From: an uncultured Gemmiger sp.
GTDB taxonomy: Bacteria > Bacillota > Clostridia > Oscillospirales > Ruminococcaceae
Length of the DNA: 64,000 bases
NCBI GenBank assembly: GCA_944382835.1
Contig: CALWNP010000005.1
Span: 1 to 64,000 of the forward strand
Direction: 5' to 3'
Of this stretch, positions 7,618 through 16,285 are shown piece after piece. Position 1 is the stretch's first letter. Each line of letters opens with the position of its first letter. The translations under genes were made by a program, and so were the position numbers. The notes under the pieces are model-generated. The model saw only the letters and a program-made list of their open reading frames with translations. It made no database searches and was not told the origin of the DNA.

Positions 7618-8298
7618 ATGCAATACCAGAACGTCTGCGGGGCCCGGTTTGTGGCCCGTCCCAACCGCTTTGTGGCCCAGGTGCTGCTGGATGGCCAGCC
7701 CGAGACCGTCCATGTGAAAAACACCGGCCGCTGTCGGGAGCTGCTGGTGCCGGGGGCAACGGTCTACCTGGCCGGGGGAGACAACCCCCACCGCAAAACC
7801 CGGTATGATCTGATCGCGGCGGAGAAGGGCCCCCTGCTGGTCAACCTGGATTCCCAGGCGCCCAACAAGGTCTTTGGAGAGTGGGCGCAGGCGGGGCATT
7901 TCCGGCCCGACCTGACCCTGCTGCGGCCCGAGACGGTGTGGGGCAACTCCCGCTTTGACTTTTACTGGGAGGCGGGGGCGCGCCGCGGCTTTGTGGAGGT
8001 CAAGGGCTGTACCCTGGAACAGGACGGCCACGCCCGCTTCCCCGATGCCCCCACCCTGCGGGGGGTCAAGCATCTGGAGGAGCTGGTCCGCTGCCGGGCC
8101 GAAGGGTACGAGGCCGCCGTCTGCTTTGTGCTGCAGATGGATGGTATGCGGGATTTTGCCCCCAACGATGTGACCCACCCGGCTTTTGGAGATGCCCTGC
8201 GCCGGGCCGCGGCGGCCGGGGTGGAGGTGCTGGCCATGGAATGCCGGGTCACCCCCGACACCCTGACGATGGACCGCCCGGTTCTGGTGCGGCTGTAA
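7618..8298 (+). CDS. sfsA: SfsA-family DNA-binding/nuclease protein
   Basis: The 226 aa protein has the SfsA layout: an N-terminal OB-like region (residues 1-80, containing the HVKNTGRC family motif) and a nuclease-like core with FVEVKGCTL and the later FPDAPTLRG segment. Enterobacterial SfsA was named for sugar-fermentation stimulation; the family is predicted to bind or cut nucleic acid through the carboxylates of the EVK motif. The ATG is set by AGGGGAGG seven to eight bases upstream. It is monocistronic, with its own promoter and a terminator shared with the convergent pnuC gene. Confidence 0.9.
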   Translation: MQYQNVCGARFVARPNRFVAQVLLDGQPETVHVKNTGRCRELLVPGATVYLAGGDNPHRKTRYDLIAAEKGPLLVNLDSQAPNKVFGEWAQAGHFRPDLTLLRPETVWGNSRFDFYWEAGARRGFVEVKGCTLEQDGHARFPDAPTLRGVKHLEELVRCRAEGYEAAVCFVLQMDGMRDFAPNDVTHPAFGDALRRAAAAGVEVLAMECRVTPDTLTMDRPVLVRL

Positions 8299-8308
8299 CC
8301 AAAAACAG

Positions 8309-8344
8309 AACAGGCCCCTTTCGCGCAAGCGGAAGGGGCCTGTT
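8309..8344. terminator. Bidirectional terminator between sfsA and pnuC
   Basis: A 12-base stem (8309-8320 with 8333-8344) closes a GC-rich loop. On the minus strand it is followed by a T-rich run (TTCTGTTTTTGG), so it works best for pnuC and can also stop sfsA. Confidence 0.75.
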
Positions 8345-8345
8345 G

Positions 8346-9062
8346 TCATGCCTGGGCGGGGTGCAGAGCAGCTTCCTGCCGTTTCTGCATCCGGGACCAG
8401 TTGATGAAGCCGTAGATGTCGTTGACCAGAAAGATCACGAAGCAGATCACCACCGACAGATAGCCGGGGTCGGACAGACTGGCCAGCAGCCAGAGCAGGA
8501 TCAGGACGATGTCGTTGGCGGCGTAGCTCACCGCGTAGTAGATGCTGCGGCGGAAGGTCAGGTAGACGGCCAGAAAGCTGGTGGTCACCGACAGGGTGCT
8601 GGGCAGCAGGTTGGCGGTGTGGCACCAGGCCAGAATCCAGTAAAAGACAAAGGTCACGGCGGCGGCCAGGGGGATCAGCAGCAGGACTTCCCGGCGGCTA
8701 ATCCGGTTGACCTGGACCTCGGCCCGATTGCCCTTGAAGGGATTGCGCAGCCAGGAGACCAGGGCAAACACCGCCATGGGAGCGGTCATCCCCAGATAGG
8801 TGATCATCTCGCCGTAATAGTGAAAGGTGAAGGAGATGAACCCGTAAATCAGGCTGAAGGCCACCGCCAGCATCTGTCCGATGGGGTTGCCCTTGGCGTT
8901 GAGGATCAGCGAGGTCACCCCGATCAGCGAGGCGGCCAGGGTCAGCCCGCCGTTCTGACCGATGGCCAGATAGGAGACCAGAATCAACAGCACCGAACCG
9001 CCCCAGAGCAGCAGTTCTCCCTTGGTAAAATAGGCCACAGCGGCCCGCAGCTTTTGCAGCAT
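8346..9062 (-). CDS. pnuC: PnuC-type nicotinamide riboside transporter
   Basis: This hydrophobic protein (about 238 aa) has seven or so membrane segments and ends with the PnuC-like NDIYGFINW motif followed by a basic tail. PnuC proteins facilitate uptake of nicotinamide riboside for NAD synthesis; relatives carry thiamine or riboflavin, so the substrate is not certain. The start is ATG 9062 with GGAGGG just upstream; an upstream in-frame TTG (9080) lies before the ribosome site. A promoter at 9179-9208 leaves a leader of about 110 bases that can fold into a three-way junction, pointing to RNA-level control. Confidence 0.85.
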   Translation of the reverse strand: MLQKLRAAVAYFTKGELLLWGGSVLLILVSYLAIGQNGGLTLAASLIGVTSLILNAKGNPIGQMLAVAFSLIYGFISFTFHYYGEMITYLGMTAPMAVFALVSWLRNPFKGNRAEVQVNRISRREVLLLIPLAAAVTFVFYWILAWCHTANLLPSTLSVTTSFLAVYLTFRRSIYYAVSYAANDIVLILLWLLASLSDPGYLSVVICFVIFLVNDIYGFINWSRMQKRQEAALHPAQA

Positions 9063-9081
9063 CCAAATCCCTCCAGACAAA

Positions 9082-9148
9082 ATAGAGCACCCGTCCGCAC
9101 ATCTTCTAAGACCTAACGATGTGCAGCGGATGCTTTCGCATCTCTACC
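9082..9148 (-). ncRNA. Structured pnuC leader, riboswitch candidate
   Basis: On the minus-strand RNA, GUAGAG (9147-9142) pairs with CUCUAU (9087-9082) as a closing stem. Inside are a GAUGC-GAAA-GCAUC tetraloop hairpin (9142-9129) and a second hairpin, GCACAUC with GAUGUGC (9124-9118 with 9103-9097). This gives a compact three-way junction about 20 bases before the ribosome site. I do not recognise a TPP, THF or other class I know by sequence. A ligand related to NAD or the transported vitamin would be logical but is inference. Confidence 0.4.
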
Positions 9149-9178
9149 CGGTGGCAGAACATGATTCAAACTTTCAAC

Positions 9179-9208
9179 AGTATACCCCCGCCGGCGTGGA
9201 AAAGTCAA
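9179..9208 (-). promoter_or_regulatory. pnuC promoter
   Basis: TTGACT (9203-9208) and TATACT (9179-9184) with an 18-base spacer. The predicted start is near 9172. Confidence 0.65.
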
Positions 9209-9230
9209 GGCCCGAGCGGCCCGCCAGGCC

Positions 9231-9264
9231 CAAAAACACCCCCGGCCAGAGCAGCCGGGGGTGT
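9231..9264 (-). terminator. Terminator of the isocitrate dehydrogenase gene
   Basis: An 11-base GC-rich stem (9254-9264 with 9236-9246) is followed on the minus strand by TTTTT. It separates icd from the pnuC promoter. Confidence 0.85.
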
Positions 9265-9287
9265 ACTGTGTGATGAAAAGCCGCCGA

Positions 9288-10502
9288 TCAGGCCAGAGCC
9301 TGCTCCAGACGGGCGCGGATCTCCTGCAGGAACTGCAGCGAGGTCACCTTGCGGGCCGGGGCTTCACCCTCCCACATGGCGCAGAGATCGCCGGTCATGA
9401 CGCCGGACTCGATGGTGTCGATGGTGGCCTTTTCCAGGGCGTCGGCATAGCGGCCCAGGGCGTCGATGCCGTCCAGCTCGCCGCGCTTGCGCAGGGCGCC
9501 CGACCAGGCATAGAGGGTGGCCACCGGGTTGGTGGAGGTCTCCTCTCCCTTGAGGTACTTGTAGTAATGGCGGGTGACGGTGCCGTGGGCAGCCTCGTAC
9601 TCGTAGTTGCCGTCGGGGGAGACCAGCACCGAGGTCATCATGGCCAGCGAGCCGAAGGCGGTGGAGACCATGTCGCTCATCACGTCGCCGTCATAGTTCT
9701 TGCAGGCCCAGATGAAGCCGCCCTTGGACCGGATGACCCGGGCCACCGCGTCGTCGATGAGGGTGTAGAAATACTCGATGCCCAACGCCTCGAACTTCTC
9801 CTTGAACTCGGCGTCATAGATCTCCTGGAAGATGTCCTTGAAGGTGTGGTCGTATTTCTTGGAGATGGTGTCCTTGGTGGAGAACCACAGATCCTGTTTG
9901 GTGTCCACCGCAAACTGGAAGCAGGAACGGGCGAAGGAGGAGATGGAGCTGTCCTTGTTGAACTGGCCCTGGATCACCCCGGCGCCGTCGAAATCGTTGA
10001 TGGTTTCCCGGAAGGTGGTGCCGTCCTTGCCGGTAAAGAGCAGCTCGGCCTTACCGGGGCCGGGCACCCGGTACTCGGTGGCGCGGTAGACATCCCCGAA
10101 GGCGTGACGGGCGATGGTGATGGGTTTCTGCCAGGTGCGCACCACCGGCGAAATCCCCTTGACCATGATGGGGGCGCGGAAGACGGTGCCGTCCAGAATG
10201 GCACGGATGGTGCCGTTGGGGCTCTTCCACATCTGGGAAAGATTGTACTCCTTCACCCGCTGGGCGTTGGGGGTGATGGTGGCACACTTGACGGCCACAC
10301 CGTACTTCTTGTTGGCGTTGGCGGCGTCGATGGTCACCTGATCCTTGGTCTCCTCCCGGTGGACCAGACCCAGGTCATAATACTCGGTTTTCAGATCCAC
10401 AAAGGGCAGAATGACCTCATCCTTGATCTGCTTCCACAGAATGCGGGTCATCTCGTCGCCGTCCATCTCCACGAGCGGGGTGGTCATCTTGATCTTTTCC
10501 AT
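9288..10502 (-). CDS. icd: NADP-dependent isocitrate dehydrogenase, homodimeric type II
   Basis: The protein (404 aa) converts isocitrate to 2-oxoglutarate and CO2 with NADP in the cytoplasm, supplying 2-oxoglutarate for glutamate. It is the eukaryote-like subfamily: [13 protein letters not shown] near the N-terminus, the substrate segment [13 protein letters not shown], metal-binding aspartates in [12 protein letters not shown] and the AAHGTVTRH cofactor region. The ATG at 10502 is preceded by GAGGAAAG; an in-frame ATG five codons upstream lies inside the ribosome site. It is monocistronic with its own promoter and terminator. Confidence 0.95.
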   Translation of the reverse strand: MEKIKMTTPLVEMDGDEMTRILWKQIKDEVILPFVDLKTEYYDLGLVHREETKDQVTIDAANANKKYGVAVKCATITPNAQRVKEYNLSQMWKSPNGTIRAILDGTVFRAPIMVKGISPVVRTWQKPITIARHAFGDVYRATEYRVPGPGKAELLFTGKDGTTFRETINDFDGAGVIQGQFNKDSSISSFARSCFQFAVDTKQDLWFSTKDTISKKYDHTFKDIFQEIYDAEFKEKFEALGIEYFYTLIDDAVARVIRSKGGFIWACKNYDGDVMSDMVSTAFGSLAMMTSVLVSPDGNYEYEAAHGTVTRHYYKYLKGEETSTNPVATLYAWSGALRKRGELDGIDALGRYADALEKATIDTIESGVMTGDLCAMWEGEAPARKVTSLQFLQEIRARLEQALA

Positions 10503-10610
10503 CGCTACTTTCCTCATTTCTGTCAGATTGACAGGGTACGGTCCCTGTGCGTGGCGGCTGGGGCCCTGCCGGGCTCCGCCTCAGACATCTCTGTTTTCGG
10601 ATATGCTCCC

Positions 10611-10639
10611 ATTATAATGCCTGCCGCAGGATTGCGCAA
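10611..10639 (-). promoter_or_regulatory. icd promoter
   Basis: TTGCGC (10634-10639) and a perfect TATAAT (10611-10616), 17 bases apart. The leader before icd is about 100 bases; I see no clear regulatory motif in it. Confidence 0.65.
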
Positions 10640-10678
10640 GCCAAACCCCGCCCTGCTGACCACTTTTTGCCGGGATGG

Positions 10679-10708
10679 TTGAATTTGGCCGGGCGGCTGT
10701 GCTATGCT
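10679..10708 (+). promoter_or_regulatory. Promoter of the 68-residue protein gene
   Basis: TTGAAT (10679-10684) and TATGCT (10703-10708) with an 18-base spacer. Confidence 0.5.
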
Positions 10709-10771
10709 GATACGGGAGCCGCCCCACTGGTTGCCCGGCTGGCTCTCACCACAGGAGAAAAGGAGCTTTTT

Positions 10772-10978
10772 ATGAATCTGCGCATCAGTGCCAAAGAGTA
10801 CGATTACCACACCCTGCTCAAGGTGGCTGAAATGGCCGGCCTGGCGGGGCTTGTCGGCTTCCACGAGGCCGGCGACGACTACCTGATCACCTTCCCCGAC
10901 GGCGAACAGACCGAGGAGCTGATCCAGGATTACAAGGCCCGGCTCAAAGGGCTGGAAAACAACATCTGGATGTATTGA
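10772..10978 (+). CDS. Small conserved-looking protein of unknown function
   Basis: A 68 aa acidic soluble protein starts at ATG 10772 with AGGAG upstream and ends in a Trp-Met-Tyr tail. It has a short helix-rich N-terminus (LLKVAEMAGLAGL), a strand-like DDYLITFPDGEQ segment and a C-terminal helix. I do not recognise the family. Its own promoter, good ribosome site, codon use like its neighbours and a strong terminator 22 bases downstream argue that it is a real single-gene unit. Confidence 0.65.
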   Translation: MNLRISAKEYDYHTLLKVAEMAGLAGLVGFHEAGDDYLITFPDGEQTEELIQDYKARLKGLENNIWMY

Positions 10979-11000
10979 TGTTGCGACCGGCCTGTCCCCC

Positions 11001-11041
11001 CACGCCCCTCTGCCCGCACAGGGCAGAGGGGCGTGAATTTT
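11001..11041. terminator. Strong bidirectional terminator
   Basis: A 15-base perfect stem (11001-11015 with 11021-11035) has a five-base loop and AATTTT after it on the plus strand. It ends the 68-residue protein gene and can also stop the convergent GH43 transcript. Confidence 0.8.
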
Positions 11042-11069
11042 GGAAAGGGGCAGGCCAGGCCGGGAGGGT

Positions 11070-11921
11070 TCACCGCAGAACCAGGGTGTCGCCCCGGTCC
11101 TCCAGCTCCCGCAGACAGGGGTGTTCCAGGCCGGAGGTGTTGGGGGCGTGGTGGGTCAGATAGAGCTTGTCTCCGGCCCGGAAGATCATCCCGTGGCCGC
11201 CGTCATCGGTGATCAGGGGGTCCAGATGGAGAAAATGCCCATCCAGCCGGCCGTTGTCAGAGAGGGCAAGGCACTGGGCGTACTGGCCCTGAATGAAGCT
11301 GGACCAGATCATCAGCAGCTGGCCGGTTTTGCTCTTGTAGAGGAAGGGCCCGTCGGTGACATAGTGGTCGGTGTCGGGCTTGGGGGTCACCCGGGGCAGG
11401 GAGGAGGCGTGGAAGAGGGACACCGGAGCGCTGTCCGCCGCACTCAGGTCCTCCCGCAGCCGCAGATACTCCACCGTGCCGTCGATGATCTGGTTGTGCT
11501 CATGGCAGAAGACCAGATAGGGGGTGCTCTCCTGGTCCAGATAGAGGGTGCCGTCCAGGCTTTCCCAGTCGGCAGGGGTTACCGGCCCCTGGGAATGGGG
11601 GACGAAGGGCCCCTCCGGGGAATCGGCCTTGAGCACATAGGTGCCCCGCCGGCCGTTCGGGGCCATAAAGGTGGCAAAGAGATAGTAACGGCCCCGATAG
11701 GGATGGACCTCCGGGGCCCAGTTCACCTCCCGGTTCAGACCGTATTGGCTCGAGGCAAAACAGCTCCGGGGGGCTGACCAGTGTACCAGGTCCTCGGAGA
11801 GATAGACATCAAACCCATCGGTCCGTTTGCCGAAATCCCTGGCCCGGGTGCCGTACAGATAGTAGCGGCCGCCGTCGTTGAGGATGAAGGGGTCCCGGAT
11901 GTTGATCTGCTGCAGGTTCAT
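11070..11921 (-). CDS. GH43-family glycoside hydrolase
   Basis: The 283 aa protein is a five-bladed beta-propeller of the GH43 type (arabinofuranosidase/xylosidase group). The catalytic-base Asp lies in IRDPFIL near residue 10, WAPEVH is in the second blade and the DGGHGM segment is near the end. The position of the usual general acid reads VTDGPF, a variant seen in a small subfamily whose specificity I cannot assign. There is no signal peptide, so it acts in the cytoplasm on imported oligosaccharides. The start ATG 11921 follows GGGAGGG; an ATG five codons upstream is inside that site. Its position beside the arabinose operon suggests arabino-oligosaccharides; it has a separate transcript. 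Confidence 0.8.
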   Translation of the reverse strand: MNLQQINIRDPFILNDGGRYYLYGTRARDFGKRTDGFDVYLSEDLVHWSAPRSCFASSQYGLNREVNWAPEVHPYRGRYYLFATFMAPNGRRGTYVLKADSPEGPFVPHSQGPVTPADWESLDGTLYLDQESTPYLVFCHEHNQIIDGTVEYLRLREDLSAADSAPVSLFHASSLPRVTPKPDTDHYVTDGPFLYKSKTGQLLMIWSSFIQGQYAQCLALSDNGRLDGHFLHLDPLITDDGGHGMIFRAGDKLYLTHHAPNTSGLEHPCLRELEDRGDTLVLR

Positions 11922-12010
11922 GGTATTCCCTCCCAAACTATGCTAAAAAATGTTGACTTGCCGCAGAAAAACAGGAAGACGGGGGAAGTCTGCGACAAAA
12001 TAGGCCGAAG

Positions 12011-12046
12011 AAAAGCAGGTTGAAACGTCGGGTTCAACCTGCTTTT
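12011..12046. terminator. Terminator of the araB-araD-tal operon
   Basis: A 14-base perfect stem (12011-12024 with 12033-12046) of AAAAGCAGGTTGAA type lies 40 bases past the transaldolase stop. The stem itself ends in four T on either strand, so it can act in both directions. Confidence 0.75.
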
Positions 12047-12084
12047 GTCTTGTCATGGTTCCAACACCGCCGAGGCGGCAGGGG

Positions 12085-12744
12085 TTATTCCCCAAAGACC
12101 TTGAGATAGTCGGCCTTGAATTTCTCAATGCCGGAATCGGTCAGCGGGTGGTGGATCATCTGCTCCAGCACCTTGTAGGGCACTGTGGCAATGTCGGCAC
12201 CGGCCAGGGCGCAGTCGGTCACATGGATGGGGTTGCGCACGCTGGCTGCGATGATCTGGGTCTCGATGTCGGGGTAGTTCAGGAACATGTCATGGATGGT
12301 CTCAATGAGCTCGATGCCCCGCTGGGAGATGTCGTCCAGACGGCCCAGGAAGGGGCTGACATAGGTGGCACCGGCCCGGGCCGCCAGCAGTGCCTGGTTG
12401 GCACTGAAGATCAGGGTGCAGTTGGTGGGGATGCCCTTGGCGGAAAGTGCCTTGATGGCCTTGAGGCCCTCGGCGGTCATGGGGATCTTGACCACCATAT
12501 GCTTGGGGTCCAGGGCATAGATAGCCTCACCCTCCTTGACCATGGTCTCGGCGTCGGTGGTGGTAGCCTTGACCTCGCCGGAGATGGGGCCATCCACGAT
12601 GGTGGCGATCTCGGCCAGGGTCTCGGCGTAGTCGCGGCCCTCCTTGGCGATCAGGCTGGGGTTGGTGGTGACACCGGCGATGATGCCCATGTCGTTGGCT
12701 TTGCGGATTTCCTCCACGTTGGCGGTATCAATGAAGAATTTCAT
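12085..12744 (-). CDS. tal: Transaldolase, TalC/FSA-like (copy 1)
   Basis: This 219 aa short-form transaldolase exchanges dihydroxyacetone units between sugar phosphates in the pentose phosphate pathway. The Schiff-base lysine is Lys86 in VVKIPMT, and the fold starts with [10 protein letters not shown]. Fructose-6-phosphate aldolase activity is the alternative for this subfamily. It is the last gene of the araB-araD operon, 13 bases after araD, with GGAGG at the start. A second copy at 42046-42705 differs by three residues only (Glu/Gln, Ala/Ser, Leu/Ile), all in the C-terminal third. Confidence 0.9.
   Translation of the reverse strand: MKFFIDTANVEEIRKANDMGIIAGVTTNPSLIAKEGRDYAETLAEIATIVDGPISGEVKATTTDAETMVKEGEAIYALDPKHMVVKIPMTAEGLKAIKALSAKGIPTNCTLIFSANQALLAARAGATYVSPFLGRLDDISQRGIELIETIHDMFLNYPDIETQIIAASVRNPIHVTDCALAGADIATVPYKVLEQMIHHPLTDSGIEKFKADYLKVFGE
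12290..12720 (-). repeat. 431-base identical segment of transaldolase copy 1
   Basis: These bases are identical, in inverse orientation, to 42070-42500. By my base-by-base reading, identity then stops abruptly: 18 differences fall in the last 202 bases of the gene. The two copies are about 30 kb apart and inverted, so recombination between them could convert or invert the region. Confidence 0.9.
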
Positions 12745-12757
12745 GCCGGGTTCCTCC

Positions 12758-13453
12758 TTATTTCTGGCCGTAGTAGGCGTTGGGGCCGTGCTTGCGCATG
12801 TAATGCTTGTCCTGCAGATACTGGGGCGCCGGCACGGCGTTGGGGTTGACCTGCCGGGTCAGCAGTGCCATCTTGGCCACCTCTTCCAGCACCACGGCGT
12901 GGTAGACCGCCTGGGCCGGGTCCTTGCCCCAGGTGAAGGGGCCGTGGCTGTGGCAGATCACACCGGGCACCGCCACCGGATCAATGTTCCGCTGGGTGAA
13001 GGTTTCAATGATGATTTTGCCGGTGTTTTTCTCATAGTCCTCGTCCAGCTCCTCCTTGGACAGGTGGCGGGCGCAGGGGATGGGACCGTAGAAGTAGTCG
13101 GCATGGGTGGTGCCGTAGCAGGGAATGTCCTGCCCGGCCTGGGCCCAGGCCACCCCATAGGGGCTGTGGGTGTGGACAATGCCGCCCAAGGCGGGGAAGG
13201 CCTTGTACAGCTCCAGATGGGTCTTGGTGTCGCTGGAGGGGTTCAGTTCCCCTTCCACCCGGTTGCCGTCCAGATCCAAGACCACAAGGTTTTCCGGCGT
13301 CAGTTCGTCGTATTCCACGCCGGAGGGCTTGATGACCACAAGCCCCTTTTCCCGGTCGATGCCCGAGACATTGCCCCAGGTGTAGGTCACCAGATTGCGG
13401 CGGGGCAGTTCCATATTGGCTTCATAAACCAGTTTTCGCAGTTGTTCCAGCAT
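12758..13453 (-). CDS. araD: L-ribulose-5-phosphate 4-epimerase
   Basis: The 231 aa class II aldolase-like protein converts L-ribulose 5-phosphate to D-xylulose 5-phosphate. Zinc-binding histidines are visible in [10 protein letters not shown] and in the later [10 protein letters not shown], and GNVSG is the phosphate loop. GAGGAA precedes the ATG. It lies between araB and a transaldolase, which together deliver arabinose carbon to the pentose phosphate pool and onward to the phosphoketolase encoded 36 kb away. Confidence 0.93.
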   Translation of the reverse strand: MLEQLRKLVYEANMELPRRNLVTYTWGNVSGIDREKGLVVIKPSGVEYDELTPENLVVLDLDGNRVEGELNPSSDTKTHLELYKAFPALGGIVHTHSPYGVAWAQAGQDIPCYGTTHADYFYGPIPCARHLSKEELDEDYEKNTGKIIIETFTQRNIDPVAVPGVICHSHGPFTWGKDPAQAVYHAVVLEEVAKMALLTRQVNPNAVPAPQYLQDKHYMRKHGPNAYYGQK

Positions 13454-13539
13454 TCAGATTCCTCATTTCCTTTTCCATAGCGGCCCGGTTGGCGGACGCT
13501 GTCCTGGCGTACACGGCGCCGGCCCGCTGGCAAATTCGG

Positions 13540-15123
13540 TTAAAAATGTTCCACAGCGGCGCGCTCGGCCTGGAGCGCTGCCTTGTACCGTTCCAGGAAC
13601 GCGGTGAACCCGGCTACATCGGCCTGCTCGGGGGCCAGGGTGCTGCCGGGGGTACCGGCAAAAATCTTCTGTTGCAGATAGTCGGCCAGGTTCAAGGTGC
13701 AACCCTGCAAAACCGCCAGGCGGTAGCCCGCCAGCAGTGCCATGCCGTAGGGGCCGCCCTCGCCGGCGGTCTCCATGACGGTGACCGGCGCCTGGGCCGC
13801 CGCGGCCAGATACCGCTGGGCCACCCCGGGGGTCTTGAAGAGGCCGCCGTGGGCCAGCAGACGGTCCACCGCCACCTGTTCCTCGTGCAGGATGTCCAGC
13901 CCGATCTTGAGGGTGGCCATGGCGGAATAGATGTGGGCCCGCATCAGATTGGGCAGGGAGAAGCTGCTCTGGGCGCTGCGCAGCAGCAGCGGGCGGCCGT
14001 CGTCAAAGTGGGTCACGCCCTCACCGGAGTAGTAGTTCACCGGCACCACCCCGTCACAGTCGGGGGCACCCTCCAGCGAGGCGTTGAAGAGCAGCGGGAA
14101 GAGCTCGGAGGCCTTGCGGGGCGCGCCGCAGAGGGCGGCCACCTGCTCGAACAGACCCACCCAGGCGTTGAGATCGCTGGTGCAGTTGTTGCAGTGGACC
14201 ATGGCCACCGGGGCCCCGTCGGGGGTGGTGACCAGGTCGATTTCGGGGTACACATTGTTCAGCGGCTTTTCCAGCACCACCATGGCGAAGATGGAGGTAC
14301 CGGCGCTGACGTTGCCGGTGCGCACCGCCACCGTGTTGGTGGCGGCCATGCCGGTGCCGGCGTCCCCCTCGGGCGGGCAGACCGGTGCACCGGGCTGCAA
14401 AGTGCCGGTGGGGTCCAGCAGCTTTGCGCCGGCCTCGGTCAGGGTGCCGGCATCCTCGCCGGCACAGAGCACCCGGGGCAGGATGTCCTTGAGCCGGAAG
14501 GGCAGCTTGGCCTCCTCCAGCAGCTGGTCAAAGGAGGCCATCATGGCGGCGTCATAGTCCCGGGTATCGCTGTCGATGGGGAAAACGCCCGAGGCGTCCC
14601 CGATGCCCAGCACCTTCTGCCCGGTGAGCTGCCAGTGGACATAGCCGGCCAGGGTGGTCAGAAAAGCCAGATTCCCCACATGGTCCTCCCCGTTGAGGAT
14701 GGCCTGATAGAGGTGGGCGATGCTCCACCGCTGGGGAATGTTGAAGTGGAACCGCTGGGTCAGGGCTTCGGCGGCTGCCTGGGTGGTGGTGTTGCGCCAG
14801 GTGCGGAAGGCGGCCAGCTGGTTGCCCTCCCGGTCAAAGGGAAGATAGCCGTGCATCATGGCCGAAACGCCCAGCGCCCCCACCGTGGTCAGGGGTTCAC
14901 CGTACTGCTTTTGATAATCCTGGGCCAGGTCCCGGTAGGCATCCCGGATGCCATCCCAGACCTCGTCCAGGTGATAGGTCCAGTAACCGCCCTCGTACCG
15001 GTTTTCCCAGTCGTGGGCACCGCTGGCCAGTACGGCGCCGTCGGGGGCGGCCAGCACGGCCTTGATGCGGGTGGAGCCCAGCTCAATGCCCAGGGCAGTG
15101 GATTTCTGTTCAATCGGATTCAT
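13540..15123 (-). CDS. araB: FGGY-family kinase, probable L-ribulokinase
   Basis: This protein (about 527 aa) is a two-domain FGGY sugar kinase. The phosphate loop [11 protein letters not shown] is at the N-terminus, FRTWRNTTT is in the sugar site and [12 protein letters not shown] with [12 protein letters not shown] is in the C-terminal nucleotide domain. Ribulokinase is inferred from linkage to araD and the AraC-type regulator; xylulokinase is the alternative, but a clear xylB lies elsewhere. I prefer ATG 15123, seven bases after AGGTGG, over the adjacent ATG 15126. The frame runs upstream into the divergent promoter and that part is not coding. No araA is present here. Confidence 0.82.
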   Translation of the reverse strand: MNPIEQKSTALGIELGSTRIKAVLAAPDGAVLASGAHDWENRYEGGYWTYHLDEVWDGIRDAYRDLAQDYQKQYGEPLTTVGALGVSAMMHGYLPFDREGNQLAAFRTWRNTTTQAAAEALTQRFHFNIPQRWSIAHLYQAILNGEDHVGNLAFLTTLAGYVHWQLTGQKVLGIGDASGVFPIDSDTRDYDAAMMASFDQLLEEAKLPFRLKDILPRVLCAGEDAGTLTEAGAKLLDPTGTLQPGAPVCPPEGDAGTGMAATNTVAVRTGNVSAGTSIFAMVVLEKPLNNVYPEIDLVTTPDGAPVAMVHCNNCTSDLNAWVGLFEQVAALCGAPRKASELFPLLFNASLEGAPDCDGVVPVNYYSGEGVTHFDDGRPLLLRSAQSSFSLPNLMRAHIYSAMATLKIGLDILHEEQVAVDRLLAHGGLFKTPGVAQRYLAAAAQAPVTVMETAGEGGPYGMALLAGYRLAVLQGCTLNLADYLQQKIFAGTPGSTLAPEQADVAGFTAFLERYKAALQAERAAVEHF

Positions 15124-15135
15124 CATGTCACCACC

Positions 15136-15179
15136 TGTTAAAATTAACAATTGACAGCGCCGCAAGGCGCCGATACAAT
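15136..15179. promoter_or_regulatory. Divergent ara control region
   Basis: The regulator promoter on the plus strand is TTGACA (15151-15156), 17 bases, TACAAT (15174-15179). Its spacer contains the dyad GCGCC-GCAA-GGCGC (15157-15170). Next to it is the palindrome TGTTAA-AA-TTAACA (15136-15149), ten or so bases before the araB ribosome site. I find no good promoter towards araB, which fits activation by the AraC-type regulator. Confidence 0.6.
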
Positions 15180-15211
15180 ACAGAGAAGAGGAAAACAAAG
15201 GAGGAGTCGGC

Positions 15212-16057
15212 ATGCGTGCCGTCTTTGACAAAGAGGAACTTTCGGTGCTGCTGCGGGACTTTTATGAGCTGACCGGTCTGCGCACCGTGGTCTTTGACGA
15301 GTGGGGAATGGACATCCTGTCCTACCCCCCGGAGCTTCCGGCCTACTGCCGGCTGGTGCGCCGCAGCGCAGAAGGGGAGCAGGGGTGCCGTCTGTGCGAC
15401 CAGATGGCCTGCCGGCGTACCCGCCAGGAGCACAAAACCTGGATCTATCCCTGCCATGCGGGGCTGATCGAGGCCATCACCCCGGTGGAGGTCAATGGGG
15501 CCATCGTGGGGTATCTGCTGCTCAGCCATATTGTGCAGGGGGCCGACGAGGAGGCCGAATGGCAGCGGGCCAAGGAGCTGTGCGCCGGATATGGCATCGA
15601 CCCGGAGGAACTGCACCAGGCCTATTGCCAGCTGCCCCGCACCCCATTCCGGATTTTGCAGGCGGCCAGCGATCTGCTCACCCTGTCGGCCCAGGCCCTA
15701 TGCCAGGCCCATATGGCCCAGCTGGTACCGGGCAGCCCCCAGGAAAAGCTCAACCGGTTTTTGTCGGAGCACCTGGCCGAGGATCTGTCCAGCCAGAAAA
15801 TTTGCGATGCCCTCCACATCAAGCGGACCGCCCTGTATGAACTCTCCAAGCGGACCTACGGCTGCGGCATCCACGAACAGCTCATCCGGCTGCGCATCCA
15901 GCGGGCCATGCAGCTGCTGACCACCACCGACCTGCCCAACGGCGAAATCTGCCAGCAGATCGGCATTGCCGACTACAATTATTTCTTTCGGATCTTCCGC
16001 AAGCAGACCGGGTTTACCCCCCAGGCCTACCGGCGGCAGTTCTCGGTGACGGAATAA
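15212..16057 (+). CDS. PocR-sensor AraC-family transcriptional regulator
   Basis: The 281 aa protein has an N-terminal PocR-type ligand domain (about residues 1-160) with cysteines in [12 protein letters not shown], and a C-terminal AraC double helix-turn-helix (about 180-281: [16 protein letters not shown] and [18 protein letters not shown]). PocR domains sense small molecules such as hydrocarbon diols or sugars. It is divergent from araB, separated by one short control region, so it most likely activates araB-araD-tal in response to arabinose or a derivative. AAAGGAGGAG sets the start. The effector is inferred. Confidence 0.85.
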   Translation: MRAVFDKEELSVLLRDFYELTGLRTVVFDEWGMDILSYPPELPAYCRLVRRSAEGEQGCRLCDQMACRRTRQEHKTWIYPCHAGLIEAITPVEVNGAIVGYLLLSHIVQGADEEAEWQRAKELCAGYGIDPEELHQAYCQLPRTPFRILQAASDLLTLSAQALCQAHMAQLVPGSPQEKLNRFLSEHLAEDLSSQKICDALHIKRTALYELSKRTYGCGIHEQLIRLRIQRAMQLLTTTDLPNGEICQQIGIADYNYFFRIFRKQTGFTPQAYRRQFSVTE

Positions 16058-16225
16058 CATCCGTACCCAACCTTATCATAGCGCGGTTTTCGGTGCTTTG
16101 TATAGTCACGGATGTTCGGATTACTGGATTTTTGTACGGAATTTTGCACCCTCTGGTCGTATTCCGTCTTCCGCTGTTTCCCCACAGGATGCCTGGACAT
16201 AAAAAATGATTTGAAACAAAACAGG

Positions 16226-16260
16226 CAAGGCCCTCTCTCCCGTTCGGAGAGAGGGCCTTG
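16226..16260 (-). terminator. Terminator of the mannan operon
   Basis: A 15-base perfect stem (16246-16260 with 16226-16240) is followed on the minus strand by a T-rich stretch (CTGTTTTGTTT). It lies 25 bases past the GH113 stop. The rest of the gap to the regulator gene (16058-16225) shows no gene or clear site. Confidence 0.8.
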
Positions 16261-16285
16261 TGTCATCTGAAGATGAAGTCGAATC

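Noticed and set aside
7503..7808. Plus-strand frame in the marR-sfsA gap and into sfsA
   Set aside because: It crosses the sfsA promoter and ribosome site and overlaps the real gene out of frame.
9063..9178. TPP or THF riboswitch before pnuC
   Set aside because: The conserved TPP core and the THF motif order are not present in the leader by eye.
15127..15231. N-terminal extension of the ribulokinase frame
   Set aside because: It lies in the divergent promoter region and reads into the regulator start; a ribosome site precedes ATG 15123.
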